Positions 7,545 to 14,825 of a stretch of DNA of 64,000 bases are shown piece by piece (position 1 is the first letter of the stretch; every line of letters begins with the position of its first letter). Below the pieces are notes generated by a model, which was given only the letters and a program-made list of their open reading frames with translations, was not told the DNA's origin and did not search any database. Location: the NCBI RefSeq assembly GCF_002778285.1, contig NZ_NESM01000007.1, positions 1 through 64,000 on the forward strand, in the 5' to 3' direction. The DNA comes from Limnohabitans sp. 15K (GTDB lineage: Bacteria > Pseudomonadota > Gammaproteobacteria > Burkholderiales > Burkholderiaceae_C). The position numbers and the translations under genes were made by a program.

Positions 7545-8591
7545 TCACGAAATTTGGTTGGCCACAGCGTGCAGTTGTTCTGCCAACTGCTTGCGTTCAG
7601 ATGGTGTCAATGTGGACACATCAAGATCAATGTTGACGCCAGCTTGATGGTTCAAGGCCACGGATTTAGGCGCCTGCACTTGCTTGGGCCCCAAGACCGC
7701 GAAGGTCTTCACATCACGGGCAATGCCCTTCATTTTGACGGGCTGGCGCTCTTCAACTTCCACCAAATCTTGGACGTAGCAATACGTCTCATAGCTCATC
7801 AAAATGCCGCCTGGATCTGAATGGGACTCCAAGCGTTGGGTCAAATTAACCTCGCCGCCGATGATGGTGTAGCTGAGGCGTTGGTCGCTGCCAAAGTTAC
7901 CGACATTGCAGTAACCCGTGTTGATGCCAATCCGAATCACAAAGGGATTTTCAAAACCCTTGTTTTTCCATCTGACAGCCAGTTCTTTCATTCGAGCTTG
8001 CATGGCCATGGCCATCAAAACACAGGCTTGCGCGTCTTCTTGGTGGCCTTTGCTTTCGGGGTCGCCAAAAAAGACCATCATCGCATCGCCAATGTATTTA
8101 TCAATGGTGGCGCCGTGGGCCATCGCAATCTCGGTCATTTCCGAGAAGTACTCGTTCAAATACTCGGTCAAGGCTTCGGGTTGGAGCAGATCTGACGTGG
8201 CCGTGAAGTCGCGAATATCACTGAAAAAAACCGTGAGTTTTTTTCTTTGTGTCGCCACCTTGGATTGATAGGTGCCCGACAACAAAGCCGACATGATTTG
8301 AGGGGGTAAATACTTGGCCAATTGCTGAGAGAGCAATTCTTGTGTCTGCCTTTTGAGTTCCAGCTCTTGTGTTTGGGCCTTCAAATTCTGGTTCAATTTC
8401 ACCAGCCGCTGCTCTTGCCGGTCAGAATGCCTCAGCAAATTTTGATTTTCGTTGAACAAGCTCACAAAACCCTCAAACAGCCTTTGGGCGAAAGGTTTGA
8501 GTGTTGCCAAGTCCTGGGACTCAAGCAGGGTTGATCCCTCTGAAATCAGAGCCTTTTCTCGGTCGTATAAATCAAAAGAATCTTTATTCAA
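7545..8591 (-). CDS. class III adenylate cyclase of the Sia-like operon
   Basis: A 348-residue cytosolic protein. Residues 40-95 are helical with a coiled coil, followed by a cyclase domain (about 115-300) with Asp125 (FFSDIRDFT) and Asp169 (YIGDAMM). Lys165 and Thr242 (YTIIGGEVN) fill the substrate positions; Lys with Thr in place of Asp marks class IIIb, whose characterised members include bicarbonate-stimulated adenylate cyclases. Asn249 and Arg253 are present. A C-terminal tail (about 305-348) is unassigned. The start is TTG, overlapping the siaC stop (TTGA), so the two are translationally coupled. In Pseudomonas this operon position belongs to the diguanylate cyclase SiaD. SiaC is therefore the likely direct regulator of this cyclase. 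Confidence 0.85.
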   Translation of the reverse strand: MNKDSFDLYDREKALISEGSTLLESQDLATLKPFAQRLFEGFVSLFNENQNLLRHSDRQEQRLVKLNQNLKAQTQELELKRQTQELLSQQLAKYLPPQIMSALLSGTYQSKVATQRKKLTVFFSDIRDFTATSDLLQPEALTEYLNEYFSEMTEIAMAHGATIDKYIGDAMMVFFGDPESKGHQEDAQACVLMAMAMQARMKELAVRWKNKGFENPFVIRIGINTGYCNVGNFGSDQRLSYTIIGGEVNLTQRLESHSDPGGILMSYETYCYVQDLVEVEERQPVKMKGIARDVKTFAVLGPKQVQAPKSVALNHQAGVNIDLDVSTLTPSERKQLAEQLHAVANQIS

Positions 8592-8962
8592 GTGGACAGC
8601 GTCTTGATGGTTAAATTGGGAAAGCGGTCGATGAAATCCTCACCCAGTTCTTGCATGATGTCATCGTCCGCATCGGCCAACCACTGAATGGAAACATTCT
8701 GCCCCTTTTTTCGATATTCATCGAAGCCTTCAAAGATTCTGAATATCGCTTTGATGCTGGAACTGTTGATGTAGATGAGTTGGATTTCAACGTCCAATTC
8801 ACCTGCTGGAGATTCGACCAAAAAATTGACAGCCTGGATGACTTGACCATAAAAGGCTGAGACGTCCTCAGGGTAGGATTCACCTTTGATGTGCAACTTG
8901 GCAGGTTGCAAAGTCAAGACAATCTCTGGGGTGCGGTCGGTTGCGGCAATGTTCAGCAACAT
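8588..8962 (-). CDS. siaC: SiaC family regulatory phosphoprotein (DUF1987)
   Basis: A 124-residue protein that fits the SiaC/DUF1987 family over its whole length: TPEIVL near the N-terminus, the KGESYPED motif (26-33), an INSSSIKAI segment (65-73) and a conserved acidic region near DDDIMQELGEDF. In Pseudomonas aeruginosa SiaC is phosphorylated on Thr68 by SiaB and dephosphorylated by SiaA, and only the unmodified form binds and activates its cyclase. Ser67-Ser69 here lie at the corresponding place. The gene is second in the operon, with an AAGGA site 8 bp after siaB, and overlaps the cyclase start. Confidence 0.85.
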   Translation of the reverse strand: MLLNIAATDRTPEIVLTLQPAKLHIKGESYPEDVSAFYGQVIQAVNFLVESPAGELDVEIQLIYINSSSIKAIFRIFEGFDEYRKKGQNVSIQWLADADDDIMQELGEDFIDRFPNLTIKTLST

Positions 8963-8970
8963 TTTTTTCC

Positions 8971-9492
8971 TTAAATGGTCGCGGCCAAAATGAAGTCAAC
9001 GGTGTCTTGGTCGACGTCTACAAATGCGTAACTGATCGGTTGGCTGGATCGTCTGGCAATTTCCAGTAGACCCAAACCGGCACCAGGCCCTTCATGCTCG
9101 CTTGAGTTGGACATGCCTTCTCGATAAAGTTGGCGAATCGTTTCTTTGTCGGCGTTGACGATTTGGCTGAGTCGCTCTCTCAATTCAAGGGTGTCTTTTT
9201 GCGCGATCCGGTTACCGCACATGATGGTGACTTGACCCTCGTTTTGGGTAATCAAAATCATGCCCGATGTGTCTGAATCGTCCCCACCATGCCAAATCAA
9301 ATTTTGCACACCCTCCATAAACACCGAAAAAATCGTTTTGGAGCGTTTGGGATCATCTTGGGCCAACATGCGACTTTTGAGCAAATCGGCCAATGTCAAC
9401 ATCAGATCATCAGATATGGCGCCGTTGTAGGCCATGATGACCTTGTGATTTCTGAGCTGGTTGCGTAAACCAATCGCCTGATTGAGATCCAT
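8971..9492 (-). CDS. siaB: SiaB family protein kinase
   Basis: A 173-residue soluble GHKL-fold ATPase of the SiaB type. The N-box is FMEGVQNLIWH with Glu60 and Asn64, and the glycine-rich G-box is GPGAGLGLLEIA (135-146). In Pseudomonas SiaB is the kinase that phosphorylates SiaC. It is the first gene of the minus-strand operon siaB-siaC-cyclase-phosphatase, with an AAGGGG site before the ATG at 9492. It resembles anti-sigma-factor kinases of the SpoIIAB group in fold, but the neighbouring siaC fixes the assignment. Confidence 0.8.
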   Translation of the reverse strand: MDLNQAIGLRNQLRNHKVIMAYNGAISDDLMLTLADLLKSRMLAQDDPKRSKTIFSVFMEGVQNLIWHGGDDSDTSGMILITQNEGQVTIMCGNRIAQKDTLELRERLSQIVNADKETIRQLYREGMSNSSEHEGPGAGLGLLEIARRSSQPISYAFVDVDQDTVDFILAATI

Positions 9493-9830
9493 GCTGGTGC
9501 CCCTTTGGGAAAACAGATGCTAGAAATATTTAATCCGATTCTAGTTGCAAACTCCAGTGCACTTAACAAACGTTCAAAATCTGATCGTGCTTTTGAATAT
9601 ATTAAAGTTCATTAGTAAAATTTAAATAAAATTTTTTAATTAAATTGCCAGCACGAAATTTATTATGAGGTGATTGGATGTCACCAATGTATCTTAAGCA
9701 TCCATTTTCCTTCCGTTTCCCAGAGACGCGCGATTTCCAATTAGGCTGCATTGCTGTTACCGAATTGCCGAATTGCCGAATGGATGATGTGCCGTGTTGC
9801 AGACGCTATCCGAGATTCGGGGGGCGCCTA
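9493..9830. other. AT-rich upstream region of the siaB operon
   Basis: This 338-bp stretch contains no credible gene. The part next to siaB is AT-rich and should hold the operon promoter on the minus strand; a weak TTGCAA/TATTTC pair exists but is not convincing. The part from about 9740 on is GC-richer and includes an 8-bp tandem repeat (CGAATTGC, 9761-9782). Confidence 0.4.
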
Positions 9831-10610
9831 TTACCTTGCGCATCTGAACCCAATGTTGTGGTGCCCCGCAGCAGGGGCGCGTGATAGCGTACGTCCGCGC
9901 TCTGTCGTGCGTAACGCTTCCGCGCTCGAATCGTGACCTCCCCCACGAGTTGCACGCACGGGTCCCGGTGCGATGTCCTCGCGCCCATCATCGTCACGGT
10001 AAGGGTAAGGGCGGTACGCGCTCGAAACCCAATGCCAGGCATTCCCTGACATGCCAACCAAGCCGTAGGGGCTTGGTTGAGCCGCGTGTGCGGTCACCGC
10101 CACGGTGTCGTTCCAGCCGCTTGCGAAGCGCGCAAGCGCTGCCGTAGGCATGGCATCTCCCCATGGGTAGAGGCGGGCATCGGTGCCGCGCGCGGCCTTT
10201 TCCCATTCGGCCTCTGTCGGTAGTCGCTTACCAAGAGACTTGCAATAGGCCAGCGCACCTGCCCAACTGGCTTCAACGACAGGATGGTTTTCAAAACCTT
10301 TGTCTGCACGCCAAACACCCTGTAGGCGATGTATGCGTGCATCGTTATCGTCCCAGTCGAAATAGCGGCGCCCGTTCCTATCTGTTGTGCCGTGGTGCTC
10401 GAGAAAAATCGCAAACTCGGCATTCGTGACCTGCAGTCGATCAATCTCAAAGGCCGCAAGCACCACTGTGTGTTCTGGGCGCTCGTCATCAGGACCAGTG
10501 TTGCTTCCCATCGTGAAGGGGCCTGCCGGGATACGGATCAAGTCCTGTGCTTGGGCCACTACGTTTGCCACTGCCAGAGCCAGTAAAAGGAAGATTTTTA
10601 TTCGAAACAT
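9831..10610 (-). CDS. secreted formylglycine-generating-enzyme-like (SUMF1) protein
   Basis: A 259-residue protein with a signal peptide (cleavage near VAQAQ-D) followed by one FGE-sulfatase domain. Signature pieces are IPAGPFTMGS at the domain start, RLPTEAEWEKAARG in the middle, YGLVGMSGNAWHWV and the terminal IGFRCAR. The usual GNVWEW appears as GNAWHW. Copper-binding cysteines of true sulfatase-modifying enzymes are not evident, so it is probably one of the many family members with another role. No sulfatase gene is nearby. CpG content is higher than in the neighbours, which may point to transfer. ATG at 10610 is preferred to the preceding in-frame TTG. Confidence 0.75.
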   Translation of the reverse strand: MFRIKIFLLLALAVANVVAQAQDLIRIPAGPFTMGSNTGPDDERPEHTVVLAAFEIDRLQVTNAEFAIFLEHHGTTDRNGRRYFDWDDNDARIHRLQGVWRADKGFENHPVVEASWAGALAYCKSLGKRLPTEAEWEKAARGTDARLYPWGDAMPTAALARFASGWNDTVAVTAHAAQPSPYGLVGMSGNAWHWVSSAYRPYPYRDDDGREDIAPGPVRATRGGGHDSSAEALRTTERGRTLSRAPAAGHHNIGFRCAR

Positions 10611-10703
10611 CAAAGAATGTTATCCCTGCAAGAGATTTTCATTTAATTTTAAAAGTTCCAGAATTTGTTGATAATCAGATTAGATCAACCAAAGGCTTGT
10701 CAC

Positions 10704-11252
10704 ATGAATGCAGTCAGCGGAACTTGTTTTGGGCTTTTATTCCTCGCTTTGTCTTCTGGCGTGCAAGCTCAAAACAATCCTAAATCCAATGGGTCCCCAT
10801 CTATAACAGTGGATACAAGTTGCATCGTTGCCGATTTGAAGGCCATTGCCCTAGAAACTCATGACGTTCACGAAAGGGGCCTGAGGGCCAAAGGCTGGTT
10901 GCAAAAATTTGGCCCCAATTGTTCACCATTCCAAATTGGCTTGATCAGTGCCAATCGAAACACATGGTTAGGCCATGCCGATTCGCCCAATTTTGTGGCC
11001 ATGATTGATCGCATCAACGAGTTGAGGCACATCAACATGACCAATGCCCAAAGTCCCAACAAACCCTCTGGCGCTGATGACTCTTCTGCATCCCAAGTCA
11101 GTGCAGTTGCGAAGGCCAGGCCCCCAACCGTAGCGCAAAACAGCCAGCCTCCCGCAATGGTCCAACCCCTCGTTGTTCAACCGATGTCTCAACCCAATTC
11201 GGCACCTGTTGCTGGTGCCCAAGTCCAGCTGGCGCCTAAACCCAAGCCATAA
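10704..11252 (+). CDS. secreted protein of unknown function with Pro-rich tail
   Basis: A 182-residue protein that I do not recognise. A signal peptide ends near GVQAQ. A small region with two cysteines (TSCIVADL and GPNCSP), possibly a disulfide, spans about residues 30-100. A low-complexity tail rich in Pro, Gln, Ala and Val then runs to the end. The ATG at 10704 is chosen because AAAGG lies 8 bp upstream and the signal peptide follows directly; a longer frame from 10665 is possible. It is divergent from the SUMF1-like gene, with about 93 bp between starts. Confidence 0.6.
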   Translation: MNAVSGTCFGLLFLALSSGVQAQNNPKSNGSPSITVDTSCIVADLKAIALETHDVHERGLRAKGWLQKFGPNCSPFQIGLISANRNTWLGHADSPNFVAMIDRINELRHINMTNAQSPNKPSGADDSSASQVSAVAKARPPTVAQNSQPPAMVQPLVVQPMSQPNSAPVAGAQVQLAPKPKP

Positions 11253-11314
11253 GCTGTACGAGATTAGTCTGCTCGCTTTGGACAGTGCGTTCAACTGATT
11301 CAGTGTTGATACTG

Positions 11315-12736
11315 CTATTCCTGTCTGCCAACCGAAGTGGCCGGCCCAACCACGGACCCGCTTGATTTTCGTTTAAGGCCAAATGCCATCAACAGCATCA
11401 CGAGCATGGTCAACGTCAGGGCCAGATAAGCATGGCCAAACCCGGTCAACTCGCCGCCCTCAAAGTCAGCAATGGCGCTGATGAAGGTGACAGCCAGCAG
11501 GGTCCCCACGGCATTGAAAATATTGATCAGCCCCTGGGCTGTGCCGCGTTGGGCTGGCGGCGCTTCATCAATCGCAATGGTGCGCAGCGCGCCGCTGACC
11601 ACCACACCCAAGCCAATACCGACCAAGACAGAGGCCACCACGAACGCTGTAAAGCCGGTCTCTGGCATTGCGCTTTGCAGGTAGCCCAGCGTCAACAGTC
11701 CGAAACCAAAGATCACCATGTTCCGGGCACCCAGACGGTTGAGCAGCCGCCCCGCCGCCATGGAACCCACCATGGAGCAAATCACCAAAGGCAGCAGTGC
11801 CAGCCCCGCGTACTCGACGCTGACCCCATAAGCCAATGTGGCGATGGTGGTCAAAAAGACAATGCCACCCATGGAGAAACCCACGCCCAGTGTCAGCACA
11901 TAGGCAATGGCCAGTTGCCGGTTTGCAAACAGGTCAATGGGAATCAGCGCTTGTGCTTGTCGTTTCTCAATGACCACCAAAGCGGCCAACAGCACGCCAC
12001 TGACAGCCAAAAACCAAGGCCACAGCATCAACCCGGTAGCCGAGTCAGGCAGGCGCGAAATACCCATCACCAAAAACAGCAGGAACAACAAAGTCACGGT
12101 GATACCTGCCAGGTCAATGGGCCCAGGTGCCGCGTCGCTGCGATGGCGTGGCAAATAACGGGCACCCAACCTCAGCACGACCAGAGCGACGGGTAGGTTC
12201 ACCAGGAACAGCCATCGCCAGCCCAGCGTGGAGGTGAGCACGGTGGCCAATGGCGGCCCGAGCACAAAAGCCATGCCATGGGTGGCGCCAATCAGCCCCA
12301 AAATACGGCCGCGTCGTTCGGCTGTGAACACATCACCAATCACGGCACTGGCCACCGGTGCAATGCCCCCTGCGCCGAGGCCTTGTATGGCCCTGCCGAC
12401 CAGCAGCAGGTCAAAGCTTGGCGCAGCGGCAATGCACAAAGAGCCTAGGGCGAAAAGCGCCACACTGGCCAGATACACCGGACGGCGGCCATGACGATCA
12501 CTGAAGTAAGCCATCAGCGCAGTGCTGCACATCGAACTCAGGGAAAAAACTGTTGTGAGCAGTCCAGCGGTACGGTTGTCGATGCCAAAGGCCTCACGCA
12601 ATGCGGGCAGGACCGGCCCCACGATGGCTGAATCGAGCGCTGCCATGAAAACACCCACAAACAGCACCTGCACCAGGCGGCGTTGAACTGCATCAGCAGC
12701 AGGCAAAGGAGGGGAAAGTTGGGTCTGCTGGCTCAT
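11315..12736 (-). CDS. MFS transporter, drug:H+ antiporter-like
   Basis: A 473-residue inner-membrane transporter with 12-14 predicted helices. Near the N-terminus is DSAIVGPVLPALREAF, typical of the DHA2 (EmrB/QacA) group. The loop 2-3 motif YFSDRHGRRPVY and a motif-C-like GATHGMAFVLGPPLA in helix 5 are present. These features fit proton-driven export of drugs or metabolites. No EmrA-type membrane-fusion partner is adjacent, so it probably works alone in the inner membrane. ATG at 12736 follows an in-frame TTG. Substrate unknown. Confidence 0.8.
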   Translation of the reverse strand: MSQQTQLSPPLPAADAVQRRLVQVLFVGVFMAALDSAIVGPVLPALREAFGIDNRTAGLLTTVFSLSSMCSTALMAYFSDRHGRRPVYLASVALFALGSLCIAAAPSFDLLLVGRAIQGLGAGGIAPVASAVIGDVFTAERRGRILGLIGATHGMAFVLGPPLATVLTSTLGWRWLFLVNLPVALVVLRLGARYLPRHRSDAAPGPIDLAGITVTLLFLLFLVMGISRLPDSATGLMLWPWFLAVSGVLLAALVVIEKRQAQALIPIDLFANRQLAIAYVLTLGVGFSMGGIVFLTTIATLAYGVSVEYAGLALLPLVICSMVGSMAAGRLLNRLGARNMVIFGFGLLTLGYLQSAMPETGFTAFVVASVLVGIGLGVVVSGALRTIAIDEAPPAQRGTAQGLINIFNAVGTLLAVTFISAIADFEGGELTGFGHAYLALTLTMLVMLLMAFGLKRKSSGSVVGPATSVGRQE

Positions 12737-12993
12737 CAAAGTGACTGAATTATGCGGATTTTTTTCGCTGTTTGCGCAATGACATCAAGCTTGGATTCGC
12801 AGCCCACTTACTCATCAAGCGATGTCAGAGCGCTGATGTGCCCCATGGACTGTGGTGAGAAAACACAGCAACATTATTGATGGAAATGATGTCTATCGCG
12901 CCATTTGCCACCCAATATGAGAAGTATCTCTATTGGCCTTTTTGCTGAAATACGCCTAATATGGTGTTCCATCGGATAAGGCAGGAGAGTTCA

Positions 12994-13353
12994 ATGTCGA
13001 TAAAGCGCATTATTGATGTGACTGAAAAGTGTTTTTTGGTCACCATTGCACTTTTTACAGTCGGTGCCATGGTTCAAGAAGTCATGGTGCTGATCGAGCA
13101 GCGCAGCGTTGCGCTGAAAGATTTACTGTTGATGTTCATTTATGCGGAAGTTTTGGGCATGCTGGGCGCGTTTTACAGCAGTCATCGAATTCCAATCACC
13201 ATTCCTTTGATCATTGCCATGACGGCACTCAGCCGCTTGATCATTCTTCAAGGCAAGGACGGAGACCCCTCCATACTTTTATATGAGAGTGGCTCGATTT
13301 TGCTGATCGCAGTGGCCTGTTGGGTCATTAGCCATTTGCAGGACCGCGATTGA
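12994..13353 (+). CDS. PsiE-like small membrane protein
   Basis: A 119-residue inner-membrane protein with four hydrophobic segments, resembling the phosphate-starvation-inducible PsiE family: FLVTIALFTVGAMV, DLLLMFIYAEVLGMLGAF, IPLIIAMTALSRLIIL and a terminal helix. The family's function is unknown. The start at 12994 is preferred because AGGAGA lies 6-8 bp upstream; an ATG at 12961 would add 11 residues. No pho box was identified. It stands alone before the CBS-domain gene. Confidence 0.7.
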   Translation: MSIKRIIDVTEKCFLVTIALFTVGAMVQEVMVLIEQRSVALKDLLLMFIYAEVLGMLGAFYSSHRIPITIPLIIAMTALSRLIILQGKDGDPSILLYESGSILLIAVACWVISHLQDRD

Positions 13354-13450
13354 TATTGGGGCTTTGAATGAGTTTGGCAAACCCTGCGCAAATTCCAGTC
13401 GTATGTAGAATTAATACCAGTAGTTAAAGATTTTCTCATCAGGAGTTGAT

Positions 13451-13903
13451 ATGACCAGCGTCAAAACATGCCTCGCGCAAAAGCCCCAACCCGTTGTTGT
13501 GATCAGCATCAAGCCCGATGAAAAAGTGGTTGATGCCTTGCAACTCATGCGCGATAACCGAGTGCGGGCGATCTTGGTGATCAAGGACGACAAGTTGATG
13601 GGCATCCTCACGCAGGGCGACTGCGCCATCAAGGTGCTGTTGCCCGGTCTTGATGCCAAGCAAGTCCTGGTTCAGGAGGTCATGACGGTCAACCCGATCT
13701 CGGTCAAGCTGGATGATCCCATTGAGGCATGCACAGGCTTGATGGCTTCTCGTAACTTCCGCCATCTGCCCGTTGTGGAGGCGGGACGTGTTGTTGGCGT
13801 GATTTCGATTGGTGACGTGGTTAAGGACAGCATTCGCCAAATGGGTCAGCAAATTGGCTTTTTAGAGACCTACATCAAGGGCCACAGCGCCGAGCTTTCC
13901 TGA
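13451..13903 (+). CDS. CBS-domain pair protein
   Basis: A 150-residue soluble protein made of two CBS domains (about 10-65 and 75-135) with no fused enzyme. The first contains VVDALQLMRDNRVRAILV, the second EVMTVNPISVKLDD and ISIGDVVKDSI. Stand-alone CBS pairs bind adenine nucleotides and regulate partner proteins. A strong AGGAG site lies 7 bp before the ATG. Given the nearby cyclase island a nucleotide-sensing role is tempting, but nothing links them directly. Confidence 0.85.
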   Translation: MTSVKTCLAQKPQPVVVISIKPDEKVVDALQLMRDNRVRAILVIKDDKLMGILTQGDCAIKVLLPGLDAKQVLVQEVMTVNPISVKLDDPIEACTGLMASRNFRHLPVVEAGRVVGVISIGDVVKDSIRQMGQQIGFLETYIKGHSAELS

Positions 13904-14118
13904 CGGCCTTACCGCTCATCGGCATTCTTTGGTGATGCTGTCTTGAGCTTGCTTTAACTTCGGCGAATCTATTTCTGGTGGACATTGCCTATCCACAGAT
14001 GTCTGCTGTGCGATCTGTTGTCGGATTGAGGCTGGCCAGTCCGAATCGGCTGATTGGGTCGAATGCACGTTGAGGACCACATCGAAAAAGATTCATAGAA
14101 ATCATAATAAATAGACCG

Positions 14119-14727
14119 ATGCAAATGAGAGGATTATTATTTTTTGCGCTTTTTTCTTTGATGTGGACATCTTCTGGTGCGCAAGACCAAGGTTTGATTG
14201 ATAAATTGCAAAAAGGTGGTTTGAATATTTTTATCAGGCATGCGATCACGCCTGGTCAGGACCCCATCAAAGTCAATCCGCCCACCGATCGGCCCTTTGA
14301 CTGTTCTGTTGGCTCGCGACAGCTCAGTAAGGAAGGACGGGAGCAAAGTAAACGAATCGCTCGGCGAATCAAAGAGCTCCATATTCCCATTGGAGATGTT
14401 TATTCAAGTACCTTTTGTCGGTGCGAAGAAACCGCCAAGTTGGCTTTCGATCAATACACATTGACCAAATGGTTGATAGTTCGTCCTGGCGTGTTCAACC
14501 CAGAGTTAGACAGTGCTTTGAAATCGGTTCCCACCCAAGGTCTTCTCAATAAAACGCCTTCTAGGAAAAATAATGTCTACGTTGGCCACGGCGTGACTTT
14601 GACCCAAGGTGTATTGAGCAACGATTTTGGACTTTCGGAATCCAAAATTTTCTTAGAAGAAGGGGAGGCCGTCCTTTTTGAACCGGGCGACAGGCCTAGG
14701 ATGCTTGGCAAAATCAAGCTCTATTGA
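14119..14727 (+). CDS. secreted histidine phosphatase family protein
   Basis: A 202-residue branch-1/2 histidine phosphatase-like protein with a signal peptide ending near SSGAQ. The phosphoacceptor motif is FIRHA (Arg40-His41, Ala where most members have Gly). A second catalytic His lies in YVGHG (His157), and an Arg in STFCRCEET fits the family. The secreted location suggests a periplasmic phosphomonoesterase, but related proteins act on sugar phosphates or lipids, so the substrate is open. An alternative ATG lies two codons downstream. Confidence 0.75.
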   Translation: MQMRGLLFFALFSLMWTSSGAQDQGLIDKLQKGGLNIFIRHAITPGQDPIKVNPPTDRPFDCSVGSRQLSKEGREQSKRIARRIKELHIPIGDVYSSTFCRCEETAKLAFDQYTLTKWLIVRPGVFNPELDSALKSVPTQGLLNKTPSRKNNVYVGHGVTLTQGVLSNDFGLSESKIFLEEGEAVLFEPGDRPRMLGKIKLY

Positions 14728-14825
14728 AACAATGAACCGCTGAGTTGTCTTTTGAGGAGGCGGCACATGGCGTTGATTTGAATTTCGCCCTTGCATGCCG
14801 CCACACCCTTCTGACTCAGAAGATC

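Noticed and set aside
9761..9782. Tandem CGAATTGC repeat as an iteron or phase-variable tract
   Set aside because: Only 2-3 units of 8 bp, not in a promoter or coding region that would give it a role.
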